NCBI RefSeq assembly: GCF_014217835.1
Contig: NZ_CP055263.1
Location: forward strand, 5,521,501 to 5,585,500
Reading direction: 5' to 3'
Length of the DNA stretch: 64,000 nt
From: Metabacillus sp. KUDC1714
GTDB lineage: Bacteria; Bacillota; Bacilli; Bacillales; Bacillaceae
The notes beneath the pieces were generated by a model. It worked only from the letters and a program-made list of their open reading frames with translations, did no database searches and was not told the DNA's origin. Position numbers and translations under genes: made by a program. Below are positions 36,689 through 44,765 of this stretch, in pieces. The stretch's first letter is position 1, and every line of letters starts with the position of its first letter.

Positions 36689-36731
36689 AAAAGACATAAA
36701 GTGTCTTGTCAAAGATGGCCTTATGTCTTTT
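36689..36731 (-). terminator. terminator of yozE
   Basis: AAAAGACATAA (36689-36699) pairs with TTATGTCTTTT (36721-36731). The minus strand continues with T and A residues (TTTACTTTC). An alternative inner hairpin is possible. It is just past the yozE stop. Confidence 0.7.
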
Positions 36732-36739
36732 ATTGATAT

Positions 36740-36967
36740 TTATATTTGTTTTAGGATTTCATTTTGATAACGATCCCATGCATCATCAAATACTGACATA
36801 CTTTTTAAGTAATGCCCATTCATCTCTAAATATGAGCTTAACTCATCATAGCGATCAGAATTTCTAGGAAAACCATGATCAAGATATGCATCATTTGCAA
36901 ATTTTGCAATATCATCCTTTGGCTTAGGATGACGATATTTCATTAAATAATGATAAAAGGACTTCAA
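36740..36967 (-). CDS. yozE: YozE sterile-alpha-motif-like protein
   Basis: A 75-residue helical protein. FYHYLMKYRHPKPKDDIAKFANDAYLD and YDELSSYLEMNG fit the YozE family (SAM-like fold). The start is TTG, with GGGGGAATGAG upstream. The family is small and has no known function. It lies upstream of yodN in the same direction, as in B. subtilis. Confidence 0.85.
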   Translation of the reverse strand: MKSFYHYLMKYRHPKPKDDIAKFANDAYLDHGFPRNSDRYDELSSYLEMNGHYLKSMSVFDDAWDRYQNEILKQI

Positions 36968-37062
36968 GTCTCATTCCCCCATAGACAAGATTTTTTTATT
37001 ATAGCTTTTTAATGGGTAGATTGAAACCCTTAGCCTAATTCTAAATAAATCCATCGAAAAAA

Positions 37063-37083
37063 AGAGCCCCTATATGGAGCTCT
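37063..37083 (-). terminator. terminator of the YjcZ-family gene
   Basis: On the minus strand AGAGCTCC pairs with GGGGCTCT through one G-U pair, then TTTTTTTCG. It follows the small gene at 37099. Confidence 0.75.
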
Positions 37084-37098
37084 AAGCCATTAGTTTGT

Positions 37099-37224
37099 TT
37101 ATCGTACGTAAGCCGCACCTACGATAATTAACAAGATGAAAAGGACAACAATTAAAACGAAGCTATTACCAGTACCGTACCCAACGTTTCCACAAGGATA
37201 TCCGTGATCATAGTAGCAATGCAT
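37099..37224 (-). CDS. YjcZ family sporulation peptide
   Basis: A 41-residue peptide starting [20 protein letters not shown] and continuing [21 protein letters not shown]. The hydrophobic segment with [14 protein letters not shown] is the signature of the YjcZ/SscA group of small spore proteins. The ATG at 37224 has AATAGGAGTGG upstream. A terminator follows. The peptide probably sits in the membrane or the spore coat; the exact role is unclear. Confidence 0.8.
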   Translation of the reverse strand: MHCYYDHGYPCGNVGYGTGNSFVLIVVLFILLIIVGAAYVR

Positions 37225-37361
37225 ATTTATCCACTCCTATTATCCTAATATTAGATTTCTCTTTACTTTATGTCATGGGTGGGTTGTATTGCATGTGCAT
37301 TCGCCTATTTTAAACGAAAAAAAAGTTACACAACAATGTGTAACTCAAAGTAAAACGATTT

Positions 37362-37739
37362 TTACTTTTCAAAGAACTCGATCCATTCCTGATCAGGACC
37401 TCTAAAAAAAATGTATTTTGCGCCATTTGGAAGGACTGTAATATCTTTGCTAATCCATTCAACACCTGCTTCATCAAGTCTCTTTTGTTCCTTCTCAATA
37501 TTTTCAACTTTGAATGCAACATGATGAACCTTCCCTTCAGCAGGAAGATCGGCATTATACCCCTCAATAAATTCAACAATAATTTCCTCATTTACACCTA
37601 AAAAAGCAAGCTTTTTATCCCCATCAGTATGTAAAAATTGATCAATTAACGTTAATCCAACAACTTCTTGATAAAATGTAATTGATCTTTCAATATTTGC
37701 TACTTGTATTCCTACATGTTCAAAGCCAAGAACAGTCAT
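37362..37739 (-). CDS. glyoxalase/VOC family protein
   Basis: A 125-residue VOC-fold protein with metal-ligand regions GFEHVGIQVANIERSITFYQ, KVHHVAFKVENIEKEQK and DPDQEWIEF (GPDQEWIEFFEK). These enzymes include glyoxalase I, epoxide resistance and dioxygenase types. The ATG at 37739 is chosen; GGGAG lies nine bases before it. A TTG at 37748 sits too near the site. The substrate cannot be inferred. Plus-strand frames inside are shadows. Confidence 0.8.
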   Translation of the reverse strand: MTVLGFEHVGIQVANIERSITFYQEVVGLTLIDQFLHTDGDKKLAFLGVNEEIIVEFIEGYNADLPAEGKVHHVAFKVENIEKEQKRLDEAGVEWISKDITVLPNGAKYIFFRGPDQEWIEFFEK

Positions 37740-37857
37740 CTCCAGCAACTCCCTCTGTATTTTTAATCAAATGTCTATATTATATTACACATAATCAATT
37801 ATCTTACAATTTATCATAAGACAATTTTGTAGTCACCTCATTTACGTTAATAACCAA

Positions 37858-38814
37858 TTATTCAAATAAACGAGTATACTGCCCGTATCCTTCTCTTTCA
37901 AGATCTTCTTTTGGAATAAACCTTAGGGCAGCTGAATTAATGCAATAACGAAGTCCATTTGGTCCTGGACCATCGTTAAAAACGTGACCAAGATGAGAAT
38001 CAGCAGTCTTGCTTCTTACCTCTGTCCGAAGCATGCCATGTGTTGTATCCATTTTCTCAATCACTTCTAATTCCACGATCGGTTTTGTGAAGCTTGGCCA
38101 CCCACAACCTGCATCATATTTATCTGTCGAGCTAAATAATGGTTTTCCAGAAACAATATCAACATAAATGCCATCTTCCTCATGATTCCAAAACTCATTT
38201 CGGAAAGGTGGCTCAGTTCCGTTATTTTGTGTTACTTCAAATTGAATTGGGCTTAATACTTCTTTTAATGCATGTTGATCTTTGCCTTTCCAATACTGTT
38301 CAATGAATTTATCTCTACCTGAACCAGTCCGATATTGCTTATATCTAGCAGTACTTTTTTTATAAAAATCTTGATGATAACCCTCTGCTGGATAAAATGG
38401 CTTTGCTTCTACTATCATTGTAACGATTGGTTTTGAAAATCTTCCACTTTCCTCTAGTAATTGCTTTGATTTTTCAGCTAACTGTTTCTGTTCCTCTGAA
38501 TGATAGAAAATCGCAGTTTTATAAGATTCCCCACGATCGTGAAATTGACCGCCTGCATCTGTAGGGTCAATTTGCTGCCAAAACAATTCTAATAGGCTTT
38601 CATATGGAAAAATTTCAGGCTGAAATGTAATTTGAACTGCTTCGAGATGTCCTGTAGTATTAGAACAAACTTCTTCATAGGTAGGATTTTCTTTTTCTCC
38701 ACCGGTATAGCCAGATATCACACTTACAATCCCTGGAAGTTCATCGAATGGTTGTACCATACACCAGAAACATCCCCCAGCAAATGTCGCTAATTCTAAT
38801 TTGTCCTTACTCAT
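37858..38814 (-). CDS. msrAB: bifunctional peptide methionine sulfoxide reductase MsrA/MsrB
   Basis: A 318-residue fusion that repairs both the S and R forms of methionine sulfoxide. The MsrA part (about 1-165) has the catalytic Cys15 in GGCFWC. The MsrB part (about 175-318) has the catalytic Cys291 in RYCINSAA, and [10 protein letters not shown] and [12 protein letters not shown] regions. The four zinc cysteines of some MsrB proteins are not seen. In B. subtilis these are separate genes (msrA, msrB). GGGGGCG precedes ATG. It lies divergent from the MarR gene. Confidence 0.93.
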   Translation of the reverse strand: MSKDKLELATFAGGCFWCMVQPFDELPGIVSVISGYTGGEKENPTYEEVCSNTTGHLEAVQITFQPEIFPYESLLELFWQQIDPTDAGGQFHDRGESYKTAIFYHSEEQKQLAEKSKQLLEESGRFSKPIVTMIVEAKPFYPAEGYHQDFYKKSTARYKQYRTGSGRDKFIEQYWKGKDQHALKEVLSPIQFEVTQNNGTEPPFRNEFWNHEEDGIYVDIVSGKPLFSSTDKYDAGCGWPSFTKPIVELEVIEKMDTTHGMLRTEVRSKTADSHLGHVFNDGPGPNGLRYCINSAALRFIPKEDLEREGYGQYTRLFE

Positions 38815-38985
38815 TATGTAACGCCCCCTTTATAGTGGTTGTCTATATTATATATCAAGAGATAAAACGGATGAAAGTAAACTGATTTTCAATTGGAAAG
38901 CCCCTGAATTGTAAATAACTTGACACAATCATAAAGATTCCTTAGTCTTAAAAAAGAATATATTGTAGGTTCGGAGGAAATTAGC

Positions 38986-39408
38986 TTGAAAAGTCGGCAA
39001 GATAAAATGTATGAAATGGAAGCACTCATGCGACATGTTTATAAGAAATTACGACAAGAAATGAACCAGGTTTACGATAAAGAAATGTCAAGAAATGAGT
39101 TTTTCATTCTCAAAACACTCTATGAACAAGGTTCAAGAAAGTCATCAGACTTATCAAAAATGCTAAATGTATCAGCATCCCACATTACTGCAGTAACAGA
39201 TTCTCTAATTGAAAAGAGCTGGATACAGCGTGTTCGATCTGTTCAAGACCGTAGAATTGTTGACCTTCATTTAACTGAAGAGGGTAAAAATACATTAGAA
39301 TTATTTGAAAAAAAGAAGACTGACTTCTTATTACAAAAATTCAATGATTTTAGTGACCAAGATATGGAAAATTTCATCACCTTATTTAATAAACTATTAA
39401 ACGCTTAA
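38986..39408 (+). CDS. ypoP: MarR-family regulator YpoP
   Basis: A 140-residue winged-helix repressor of the MarR type. The N-terminal dimer helix (MYEMEALMRHVYKKLRQEM) is followed by the wing helix region SDLSKMLNVSASHITAVTDSLIEKSWI and QDRRIVDLHLTEEG. It starts TTG, with CGGAGGAAATTAGC upstream. B. subtilis YpoP lies in the same place, next to the methionine sulfoxide reductase genes. Whether it controls msrAB is not known. A ligand-binding Cys is not evident. Confidence 0.88.
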   Translation: MKSRQDKMYEMEALMRHVYKKLRQEMNQVYDKEMSRNEFFILKTLYEQGSRKSSDLSKMLNVSASHITAVTDSLIEKSWIQRVRSVQDRRIVDLHLTEEGKNTLELFEKKKTDFLLQKFNDFSDQDMENFITLFNKLLNA

Positions 39409-39430
39409 GAATTCAATTAAATATATGAGA

Positions 39431-39497
39431 AAAAGGCTATAAAACCAAACTATGCAAGGTTCTAACATCGCTTGAATAGTGACTTATTATAGCTTTT
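39431..39497 (+). terminator. long hairpin terminator after ypoP
   Basis: The base is GGCTATAA with TTATAGC and flanking A/T runs; an inner stem ACTATGCAAG with CTTGAATAGT adds length. TTTTTTAC follows. There is one bulge. Confidence 0.6.
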
Positions 39498-39558
39498 TTA
39501 CATATTTCCCACAAAATCGCACAAGCTAGTATTTAATATACTAGGAGGTGTAATCCGT

Positions 39559-39804
39559 ATGTCAACCCCTTATTTATGTCCAAACTGCAAAACAAATCGT
39601 TCACGGTTTAATATTATTGAACAACATGTTAAATCGGTTAAATTAAATCCTCAAACTGGAGACCTTATTGAGGAATTAGAACAAGCATCTTTAGACCCCT
39701 TCCATGTAGCTTATAATGGACCTCAATATAAGGTGCAATGTGGCGTATGCGGTCTTATTGAGGAAGAACTAACATTTATTAAAAGAGCTCAGCTAAAACA
39801 ATAA
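39559..39804 (+). CDS. small zinc-ribbon protein of unknown function
   Basis: An 81-residue protein with two cysteine pairs, CPNC at residues 7-10 and CGVC near 61-64, which suggest a zinc ribbon. Between them is VKSVKLNPQTGDLIEELEQA. TAGGAGGTGTAATCC precedes ATG. It could bind DNA or protein, but nothing identifies a role. No terminator of its own is evident. Confidence 0.65.
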   Translation: MSTPYLCPNCKTNRSRFNIIEQHVKSVKLNPQTGDLIEELEQASLDPFHVAYNGPQYKVQCGVCGLIEEELTFIKRAQLKQ

Positions 39805-39919
39805 ACTATGTTATAAAGAACTTAATTGTCACCAAGACCTAATGTTTGAAACTTTTATTATTCTTATACACTTAAACTAAACTACCTTAAGAATATAAAT
39901 TCTAAATTATTACAAAAAT

Positions 39920-39956
39920 GCCCCTCAATCAATGTAAACAATGTTTAGAGAGGGGC
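39920..39956 (-). terminator. terminator of the alpha/beta hydrolase gene
   Basis: GCCCCTC (39920-39926) pairs with GAGGGGC (39950-39956). The minus strand then has ATTTTTGT. The loop is long and may fold further. Confidence 0.75.
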
Positions 39957-39965
39957 TACAGTTTA

Positions 39966-40775
39966 TTATCTTTTACTATCAGTAATTGTTTGTAAATAAT
40001 GTAGTAAAACATCAACTAATTGGTCAGGTTGTTCAAGCATGGACATATGTCCACAGTCTTCAATCACAACATGATTTATAGTTGGTTTTTCAACAGAAAA
40101 GGCACGGTCTAATGGAATAAGTTGATCTTCTCTACCTGCAACTAAAAGAACTGGCACTTCGAGACTTCTTAACACATCATTTCGATCAGGTCTATTTTTC
40201 ATCGCATCAAGTGCACATATTGCACCATAATCAGATGTTTTATAACCAATGCTTTTCACATAATCTATTTCATTCTTTCGTTCATTTGCATTCTTGACTG
40301 AAAAAAGCTTTGGTATTAAATCATTAACAAAAGGAACGATCCCCTCAGCTGTAATTTTTTGAATTCCCCTGTCTCTGTTTACTTTTCCTATTTCTGTATC
40401 AGGAAACGCAGTTGAATGCACTAGAGCCAAGCCAGAAAGTTTTTCAGGATGTTTTTCTGCAAAGGCAAGACCTATATATCCTCCTAATGAATGACCTACT
40501 AATGTTGCACGATCAATTTGTAAAGAATTTAAAAGGATCGAAATATCTTCTGCCATCTCTGCTATTTCATAACTATCCCTCGGGGTACTCGATTCCCCAT
40601 GACCCCTTAAATCAATTGTAAGAACTCTGTTTTTTTTCACTAAATGTGGAACGATATACTTCCAATAATTGTGATTACCACAAAACCCATGAATTAATAC
40701 TACACAATGACCTATACCTTGGTCCATGTAAGAAATCATATTATCCCCTACATTATGAGTAAATCGCTCCATCAT
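39966..40775 (-). CDS. alpha/beta-hydrolase
   Basis: A 269-residue hydrolase of the alpha/beta fold. The oxyanion-region sequence is VVLIHGFCGNHNYW, the nucleophile serine is in GHSLGGYIG, and Asp (GREDQLIP) and His (DCGHMSML) complete the triad. The closest relatives are often esterases or lactonases of the menaquinone, haloperoxidase or epoxide type. GGAGGGTGA precedes the double ATG; the second ATG at 40772 may be used. The substrate is unknown. It is a single-gene unit. Confidence 0.85.
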   Translation of the reverse strand: MMERFTHNVGDNMISYMDQGIGHCVVLIHGFCGNHNYWKYIVPHLVKKNRVLTIDLRGHGESSTPRDSYEIAEMAEDISILLNSLQIDRATLVGHSLGGYIGLAFAEKHPEKLSGLALVHSTAFPDTEIGKVNRDRGIQKITAEGIVPFVNDLIPKLFSVKNANERKNEIDYVKSIGYKTSDYGAICALDAMKNRPDRNDVLRSLEVPVLLVAGREDQLIPLDRAFSVEKPTINHVVIEDCGHMSMLEQPDQLVDVLLHYLQTITDSKR

Positions 40776-40935
40776 TCACCCTCCGAGTTCAAATGTAAAC
40801 TTTTATCAGTTCAACGGTAATCGTAACAAACATTTTGTTTGAACTCAAATATTTTTGCATGATAAAGCAAAATACATCTAAAACCTTTAACTACAGCTGA
40901 GGGATTTGAAAACTATTTAAAAGATTAATTACATA

Positions 40936-40974
40936 CGTAATAACACCTATGAAGGAATTCAGGGTGTTATTACG
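40936..40974. repeat. 12-bp perfect inverted repeat in an intergenic region
   Basis: CGTAATAACACC (40936-40947) pairs with GGTGTTATTACG (40963-40974) around a 15-base spacer. No T-run follows, so it is not a typical terminator. It lies between the hydrolase gene and the small ORF at 41056. Confidence 0.6.
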
Positions 40975-41055
40975 CAATTCACAAAATACTTTTAAATTTG
41001 ATAATTGGCAGGAGGTTGAACTTCTATCATTTAAGGAATCTCCTGATCCTACTAT

Positions 41056-41187
41056 TCATTCACTATTCTGAGTTGAATTAAAAAAGATTTCTTTTTCATC
41101 TTGTTGTTTTTTCTTGTGTTTCTTCTCCTTTTGTTTCCCCATCTTTCCATCTGATTCATAACTTAATTTTTTCGACTTACCTTTCAT
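41056..41187 (-). CDS. 43-aa lysine-rich small protein
   Basis: A short ORF with TAGGAGGA seven bases upstream of ATG at 41187. The peptide is very basic (KGKSKKLSYES, KMGKQKEKKHKKKQQDEKE) with a short Phe/Asn tail. It resembles the minor small acid-soluble or spore-type peptides seen next to spore genes but no family is recognised. The AT-rich composition could produce such peptides by chance, but the strong site supports translation. Confidence 0.5.
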   Translation of the reverse strand: MKGKSKKLSYESDGKMGKQKEKKHKKKQQDEKEIFFNSTQNSE

Positions 41188-41509
41188 ATTTATCCTCCTA
41201 AAAAGAATGTTAATCATTATTCTCTCCCTTACAGGAAGAAATATGTTGAATGCCCTTAAATAGTATATCTTCTAAGAATCATAAAGCAAGACTACCGACT
41301 GATCAAAAAACTTAGAATCTATCTTTCTACCTGACTTTACAATAATTTACTGTAAATTTTGTTAACATATTTTATCTGTATTTTAATTTTCTAAAGAAAA
41401 TGTACAGTTTTTGTAAAAAGAGTATACATGCCCGCATTTTCAATTATTATTAGATTGAGCCAGCTGGTTCAAAAAAAATCACTCATTCGTTACATGGGAG
41501 GAATAATCA
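41188..41509. other. intergenic region with a CodY-like palindrome
   Basis: No gene is visible in 322 bases. A 15-base perfect palindrome at 41344-41358 is described separately. The rest, including the promoter region of the lipoprotein gene at 41510, shows nothing further I can name. Confidence 0.5.
41344..41358. promoter_or_regulatory. CodY-box-like palindrome
   Basis: AATTTACTGTAAATT is a perfect 15-base palindrome with two differences from the CodY consensus AATTTTCWGAAAATT (13 of 15 match). It is 152 bases upstream of the lipoprotein start. Function is inferred. Confidence 0.35.
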
Positions 41510-41695
41510 ATGAATAAGAGCTTGTTATTGAAAGTTGGAGCATCATTACTTGCTGTATTTTTAATGGCTGCATGTAACAACGCAGAGGATACTGAAACAG
41601 AAGACACAAACACTGAAGAAACAGAAACTGAGGAAGGTACCGAAACTGAAGAAGGTACTGAAACTGAAGAAGAAACTACTGAAGAAGCTGAATAA
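41510..41695 (+). CDS. small acidic lipoprotein
   Basis: A 61-residue protein. A signal of 21 residues ends in lipobox LMAAC (Cys22). The mature part is a Thr/Glu low-complexity tail with TETEEG repeated (GTETEEGTETEEE). It is probably anchored to the outside of the membrane. GGGAGGAAT precedes ATG and a strong terminator follows. Low-complexity tails of this type are common in surface lipoproteins, and no function is known. Confidence 0.7.
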   Translation: MNKSLLLKVGASLLAVFLMAACNNAEDTETEDTNTEETETEEGTETEEGTETEEETTEEAE

Positions 41696-41772
41696 ATTCT
41701 TAAAACCAAACAAGTTATTAGGTACTTAAGCTAAGCAACCATCCAACATGAAGGAAATACTATGTATTGCTT

Positions 41773-41797
41773 AAAACCCTGCTTCAAGCAGGGTTTT
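41773..41797 (+). terminator. terminator after the acidic lipoprotein gene
   Basis: AAAACCCTGC (41773-41782) pairs with GCAGGGTTTT (41788-41797) around a five-base loop. A run of T residues ends the stem. Confidence 0.85.
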
Positions 41798-41871
41798 GCT
41801 CTAAATATAGAGTACAGGATCGCTGTGCAGAATAAATTAGCGAAATTTCCGACATCATTTCCTTCAAAGGA

Positions 41872-41899
41872 AAAATGAGAGGTTCTGACCTCCCATTTT
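41872..41899 (-). terminator. terminator of the ypmT-like gene
   Basis: On the minus strand AAAATGGGAGGT pairs with ACCTCTCATTTT through one G-U pair. It abuts the gene stop at 41901. Confidence 0.75.
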
Positions 41900-41900
41900 T

Positions 41901-42095
41901 TCAACTATTGTTCTTTTGCTTTTCGTCTTTCATATGCCACAAATAAACGGCTATACTTAAAAATAATGTACTGTATCCAATATTCAAATATACTTCATCC
42001 ATGTTTTCTGCAACAAGTTGCTGATAAGCAACTCCACCAAAAATTAGTGAGATTAATATCGCTACGATTCCAAATAAAACAAATTTGTTTTTCAT
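41901..42095 (-). CDS. ypmT: small membrane protein YpmT
   Basis: A 64-residue protein with two hydrophobic segments (FVLFGIVAILISLIFGGVAY and IGYSTLFLSIAVYLW) and a charged end. The length equals that of B. subtilis YpmT, and it lies next to ypmS/ypmR as there. The ATG at 42095 follows GGGGGAT; the frame from 42125 is longer but lacks a site. Function unknown. Confidence 0.75.
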   Translation of the reverse strand: MKNKFVLFGIVAILISLIFGGVAYQQLVAENMDEVYLNIGYSTLFLSIAVYLWHMKDEKQKNNS

Positions 42096-42196
42096 ATAAA
42101 TGATCCCCCGCATCTTCATTTTCATTCACCAGAAATTCACTATCGTGGTATAGTATAAACACCAAATAAAACCTTAAATGTCGCCAATGAACTGGA

Positions 42197-43318
42197 TCAG
42201 TCCAATTTTTTCTCTATTATGATTTTAGCTTGGTCATTTTCGTAAGCAACTTCGTAGTTTACTTTATAGGTTTTCGAAACCTGTTCCTCTCCATTTCGTT
42301 CTAAAGAGGTTAATATAGCTTCGACAAAAACCTTATTTTCTTTGTTCTCTTTCTTTAATTCATCAATGCTTATTGAAATGATATTCAAATATTGACTTCG
42401 AAATGTATCATAATCCACATTTGATTGCCATTGACTACCTAAAAGCGAATATGCGGTAACAAAATCGCGGAAATTTATACTTTCAATAAAATAGCTAACT
42501 AGATAATCAGATGTCTCTAGCATTTTATTTTCGTCTATTTCAGCTAAATCGTCAATAGCTGATGTTACAGGAAGGTTTTTCATAGGTGTTTCAGACCAAG
42601 AATTAACTAGTGGAAACACAGAGTTTATAGGGATACTAAAGCCAATGTTTCCTTGTTCTATACGAGCCGAGTTTATTCCAACCACCTTACCAGTTTTACG
42701 ATCAATTAGTGGCCCACCACTATTCCCAGGTGCGATTGGTGCCGAGATTTGATATACATTCTCATAAGTATACGATTCAACATCTAATTCTCTGTCCGTT
42801 CCACTGATAATTCCTGTTGTTACAGTATTTTGATAACCTAATGGACTACCTAAAGCTAAAATTTCATCACCTATTTCTAATTTACTATTAGATGATAATA
42901 TCAAAGGTTCAATATCCTTTAATCCATCAACTCTTACAACAGCAACGTCAGTTTCTGTACTAATCCCTATAACCTTACCTTCATAGCCTTTTGCATCAGT
43001 TGTCCTAATTTTTACGATTTCCGAGCCATTTACTACATGTGCATTCGTAATGATATCACCTTTATTATTATATAAAAACCCTGATCCAATCGATCCATCA
43101 TCTAGCTCAACCATAACAACCTTCTTCTGAGCCTCTCGAATAATTTCCTTTAAATCAGGAACTACTTGTTCCTTGCTCGTATTATTATCTTTTTTTAGAA
43201 TTAATGATTCAGAAAACACATTTTCAGCTGTTTTATCTTTTATATATATATAACCAATACCACCACATATCCAAATAAGAACGGATACTATGATACTACG
43301 AACCAATTTTTTATTCAT
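42197..43318 (-). CDS. membrane-anchored trypsin-like (HtrA-type) protease
   Basis: A 373-residue protein. An N-terminal membrane segment (about 7-26) is followed by a trypsin-like domain with catalytic His94 (TNAHVV), Asp124 (TDVAVV) and Ser200 (APGNSGGPL). There is no PDZ domain. Instead residues about 268-373 form a compact domain resembling an NTF2-like fold (YFIESINFRDFVTAYSLLGSQW). The catalytic domain would face outside. It lies three bases downstream of the zinc-ribbon protein gene, so they form an operon. It may sense and process wall or envelope proteins. Function is inferred. Confidence 0.85.
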   Translation of the reverse strand: MNKKLVRSIIVSVLIWICGGIGYIYIKDKTAENVFSESLILKKDNNTSKEQVVPDLKEIIREAQKKVVMVELDDGSIGSGFLYNNKGDIITNAHVVNGSEIVKIRTTDAKGYEGKVIGISTETDVAVVRVDGLKDIEPLILSSNSKLEIGDEILALGSPLGYQNTVTTGIISGTDRELDVESYTYENVYQISAPIAPGNSGGPLIDRKTGKVVGINSARIEQGNIGFSIPINSVFPLVNSWSETPMKNLPVTSAIDDLAEIDENKMLETSDYLVSYFIESINFRDFVTAYSLLGSQWQSNVDYDTFRSQYLNIISISIDELKKENKENKVFVEAILTSLERNGEEQVSKTYKVNYEVAYENDQAKIIIEKKLD

Positions 43319-43321
43319 AAA

Positions 43322-44470
43322 TTATCCTTTCTTCTCTTCAAGTAGCCAGGATATATTATTAATATTTACTTTCGCATTTTCTTTCGCTGAATATGTAACA
43401 TGCTCAAATTCCCCTGTTTGACCAGGCACTAGTTTGTTTGGAAATACATTCGTTTTTCCTTCTTCTAGTTTTTTCCCGCTCTTATCTACTACAGTAAATT
43501 CAATAATAATTGAATGAACAGTCTCTGTACCGCTATTTTTTACAATACCATCAATATATGCATCTCCATATTTGTCAACCTTTAAATTAATGCTCGTAAC
43601 TTGAACGGCTTTTGTGAGGTTACGTTCTTCTTCTTTTTTAGCAGCTAATATAGCCTTCTCTATCCGTTCTTGCTCTGCCTTTTCAAAGGAAGACTTTTCC
43701 TCTGTTATTCTATCTTTTAAGGATAAAAGCTTTTCATTGTTCACAACATATTGAAGTGCTTCATCTATTACATTAAAGGCTTGATTAAAATGCTTATTCT
43801 CAAGATTTTGTTCTGCATTGGTAGCACTAATCATCACCATCTTTGTGTAGATTTGTTGCTTTAACTCTGAGGCTTCTTGTAGTTCTAAAGAATATAAGGT
43901 TGAAAGCTTATCTGCAAGTTCATCAATTGTCGTGAGTTTATTAATTTCTTCTTTTATTTCGCCAACTTTTACACTTGTTTCTACCTGCTCTATTTGATTT
44001 GTAAGATTGATAAATAATGGAGAGCTATTTATATTAACTTGTCTCCTTAAAAGGTTAATCTCTTTTTGCGCGTCATCAAAGTCCTCATTCATAATTTTCT
44101 TTTCTACACCAATTAACTCTTCATTTAGCTCTTTAATTGATATAATCATTTCTTTTTCTTTCTTTAATATATCGTAATCATTACGATATGATAGGCCTTG
44201 TTCGATATATTCTAATGCTTTATCATATTCTCCTGCTAACGCTTTTCTTTCGGCATTTTCTTGAAAAACTAAAACCTTTTCGTTAATTTTTGATTCATAG
44301 AATTCCACAGAAAATAACAATATAATAACAATTATCAAGCTAATAATAGGTATGAGATAGTGTACCTTTTTATTATTTATTCCTACATGCTGATTGAGCT
44401 GTTTACCACAATTTGAGCAGTAGTTAGCGTTATTTTCTAAATGATTGGCTCCACAGTTTATACAAAACAT
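43322..44470 (-). CDS. zinc-ribbon membrane protein with FxLYD-like C-terminal domain
   Basis: A 382-residue protein. An N-terminal zinc ribbon has four cysteines (Cys3, Cys6, Cys18, Cys21 in CINCGANH and CSNCGKQL). A membrane segment lies at about 36-53. The extracytoplasmic part has a TPR-like or coiled-coil helical region with Glu- and Lys-rich stretches, then an FxLYD-like beta domain (VTSINLKVDKYGDAYIDGIVKNSG). The ATG at 44470 has GAGGAGGATT upstream. It lies just upstream of the HtrA-like protease and probably works with it. Confidence 0.75.
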   Translation of the reverse strand: MFCINCGANHLENNANYCSNCGKQLNQHVGINNKKVHYLIPIISLIIVIILLFSVEFYESKINEKVLVFQENAERKALAGEYDKALEYIEQGLSYRNDYDILKKEKEMIISIKELNEELIGVEKKIMNEDFDDAQKEINLLRRQVNINSSPLFINLTNQIEQVETSVKVGEIKEEINKLTTIDELADKLSTLYSLELQEASELKQQIYTKMVMISATNAEQNLENKHFNQAFNVIDEALQYVVNNEKLLSLKDRITEEKSSFEKAEQERIEKAILAAKKEEERNLTKAVQVTSINLKVDKYGDAYIDGIVKNSGTETVHSIIIEFTVVDKSGKKLEEGKTNVFPNKLVPGQTGEFEHVTYSAKENAKVNINNISWLLEEKKG

Positions 44471-44720
44471 TAAGAAATCCTCCTCTTTTCTGTGGTAAAG
44501 GGGACGGAGCACCACAATCTAGTGTTTTTTAGTATCTATATCCCTAAATACAATCAATCTATTTTTCATTTAAGATAAACATGTTTTTAATGCACCAAAC
44601 TATTCGACATATATATTGTTTAGTATACATGTTTCGTCTTCTTCATACTAGGTTATGAATACAGGGTAATTCGTACCATTTTCTAAATAAGAGAGTGTGA
44701 ATATCTATTACTAAAAATCA

Positions 44721-44756
44721 AAAAGAGAACTAACATAGAAGGTGTTAGTCCCTTTT
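44721..44756 (-). terminator. terminator of ypmR-ypmS
   Basis: On the minus strand AAAAGGGACTAACA pairs with TGTTAGTTCTCTTTT with G-U pairs and a TTTTTG tail. It is a few bases past the ypmS stop. Confidence 0.75.
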
Positions 44757-44765
44757 GTATCTATC

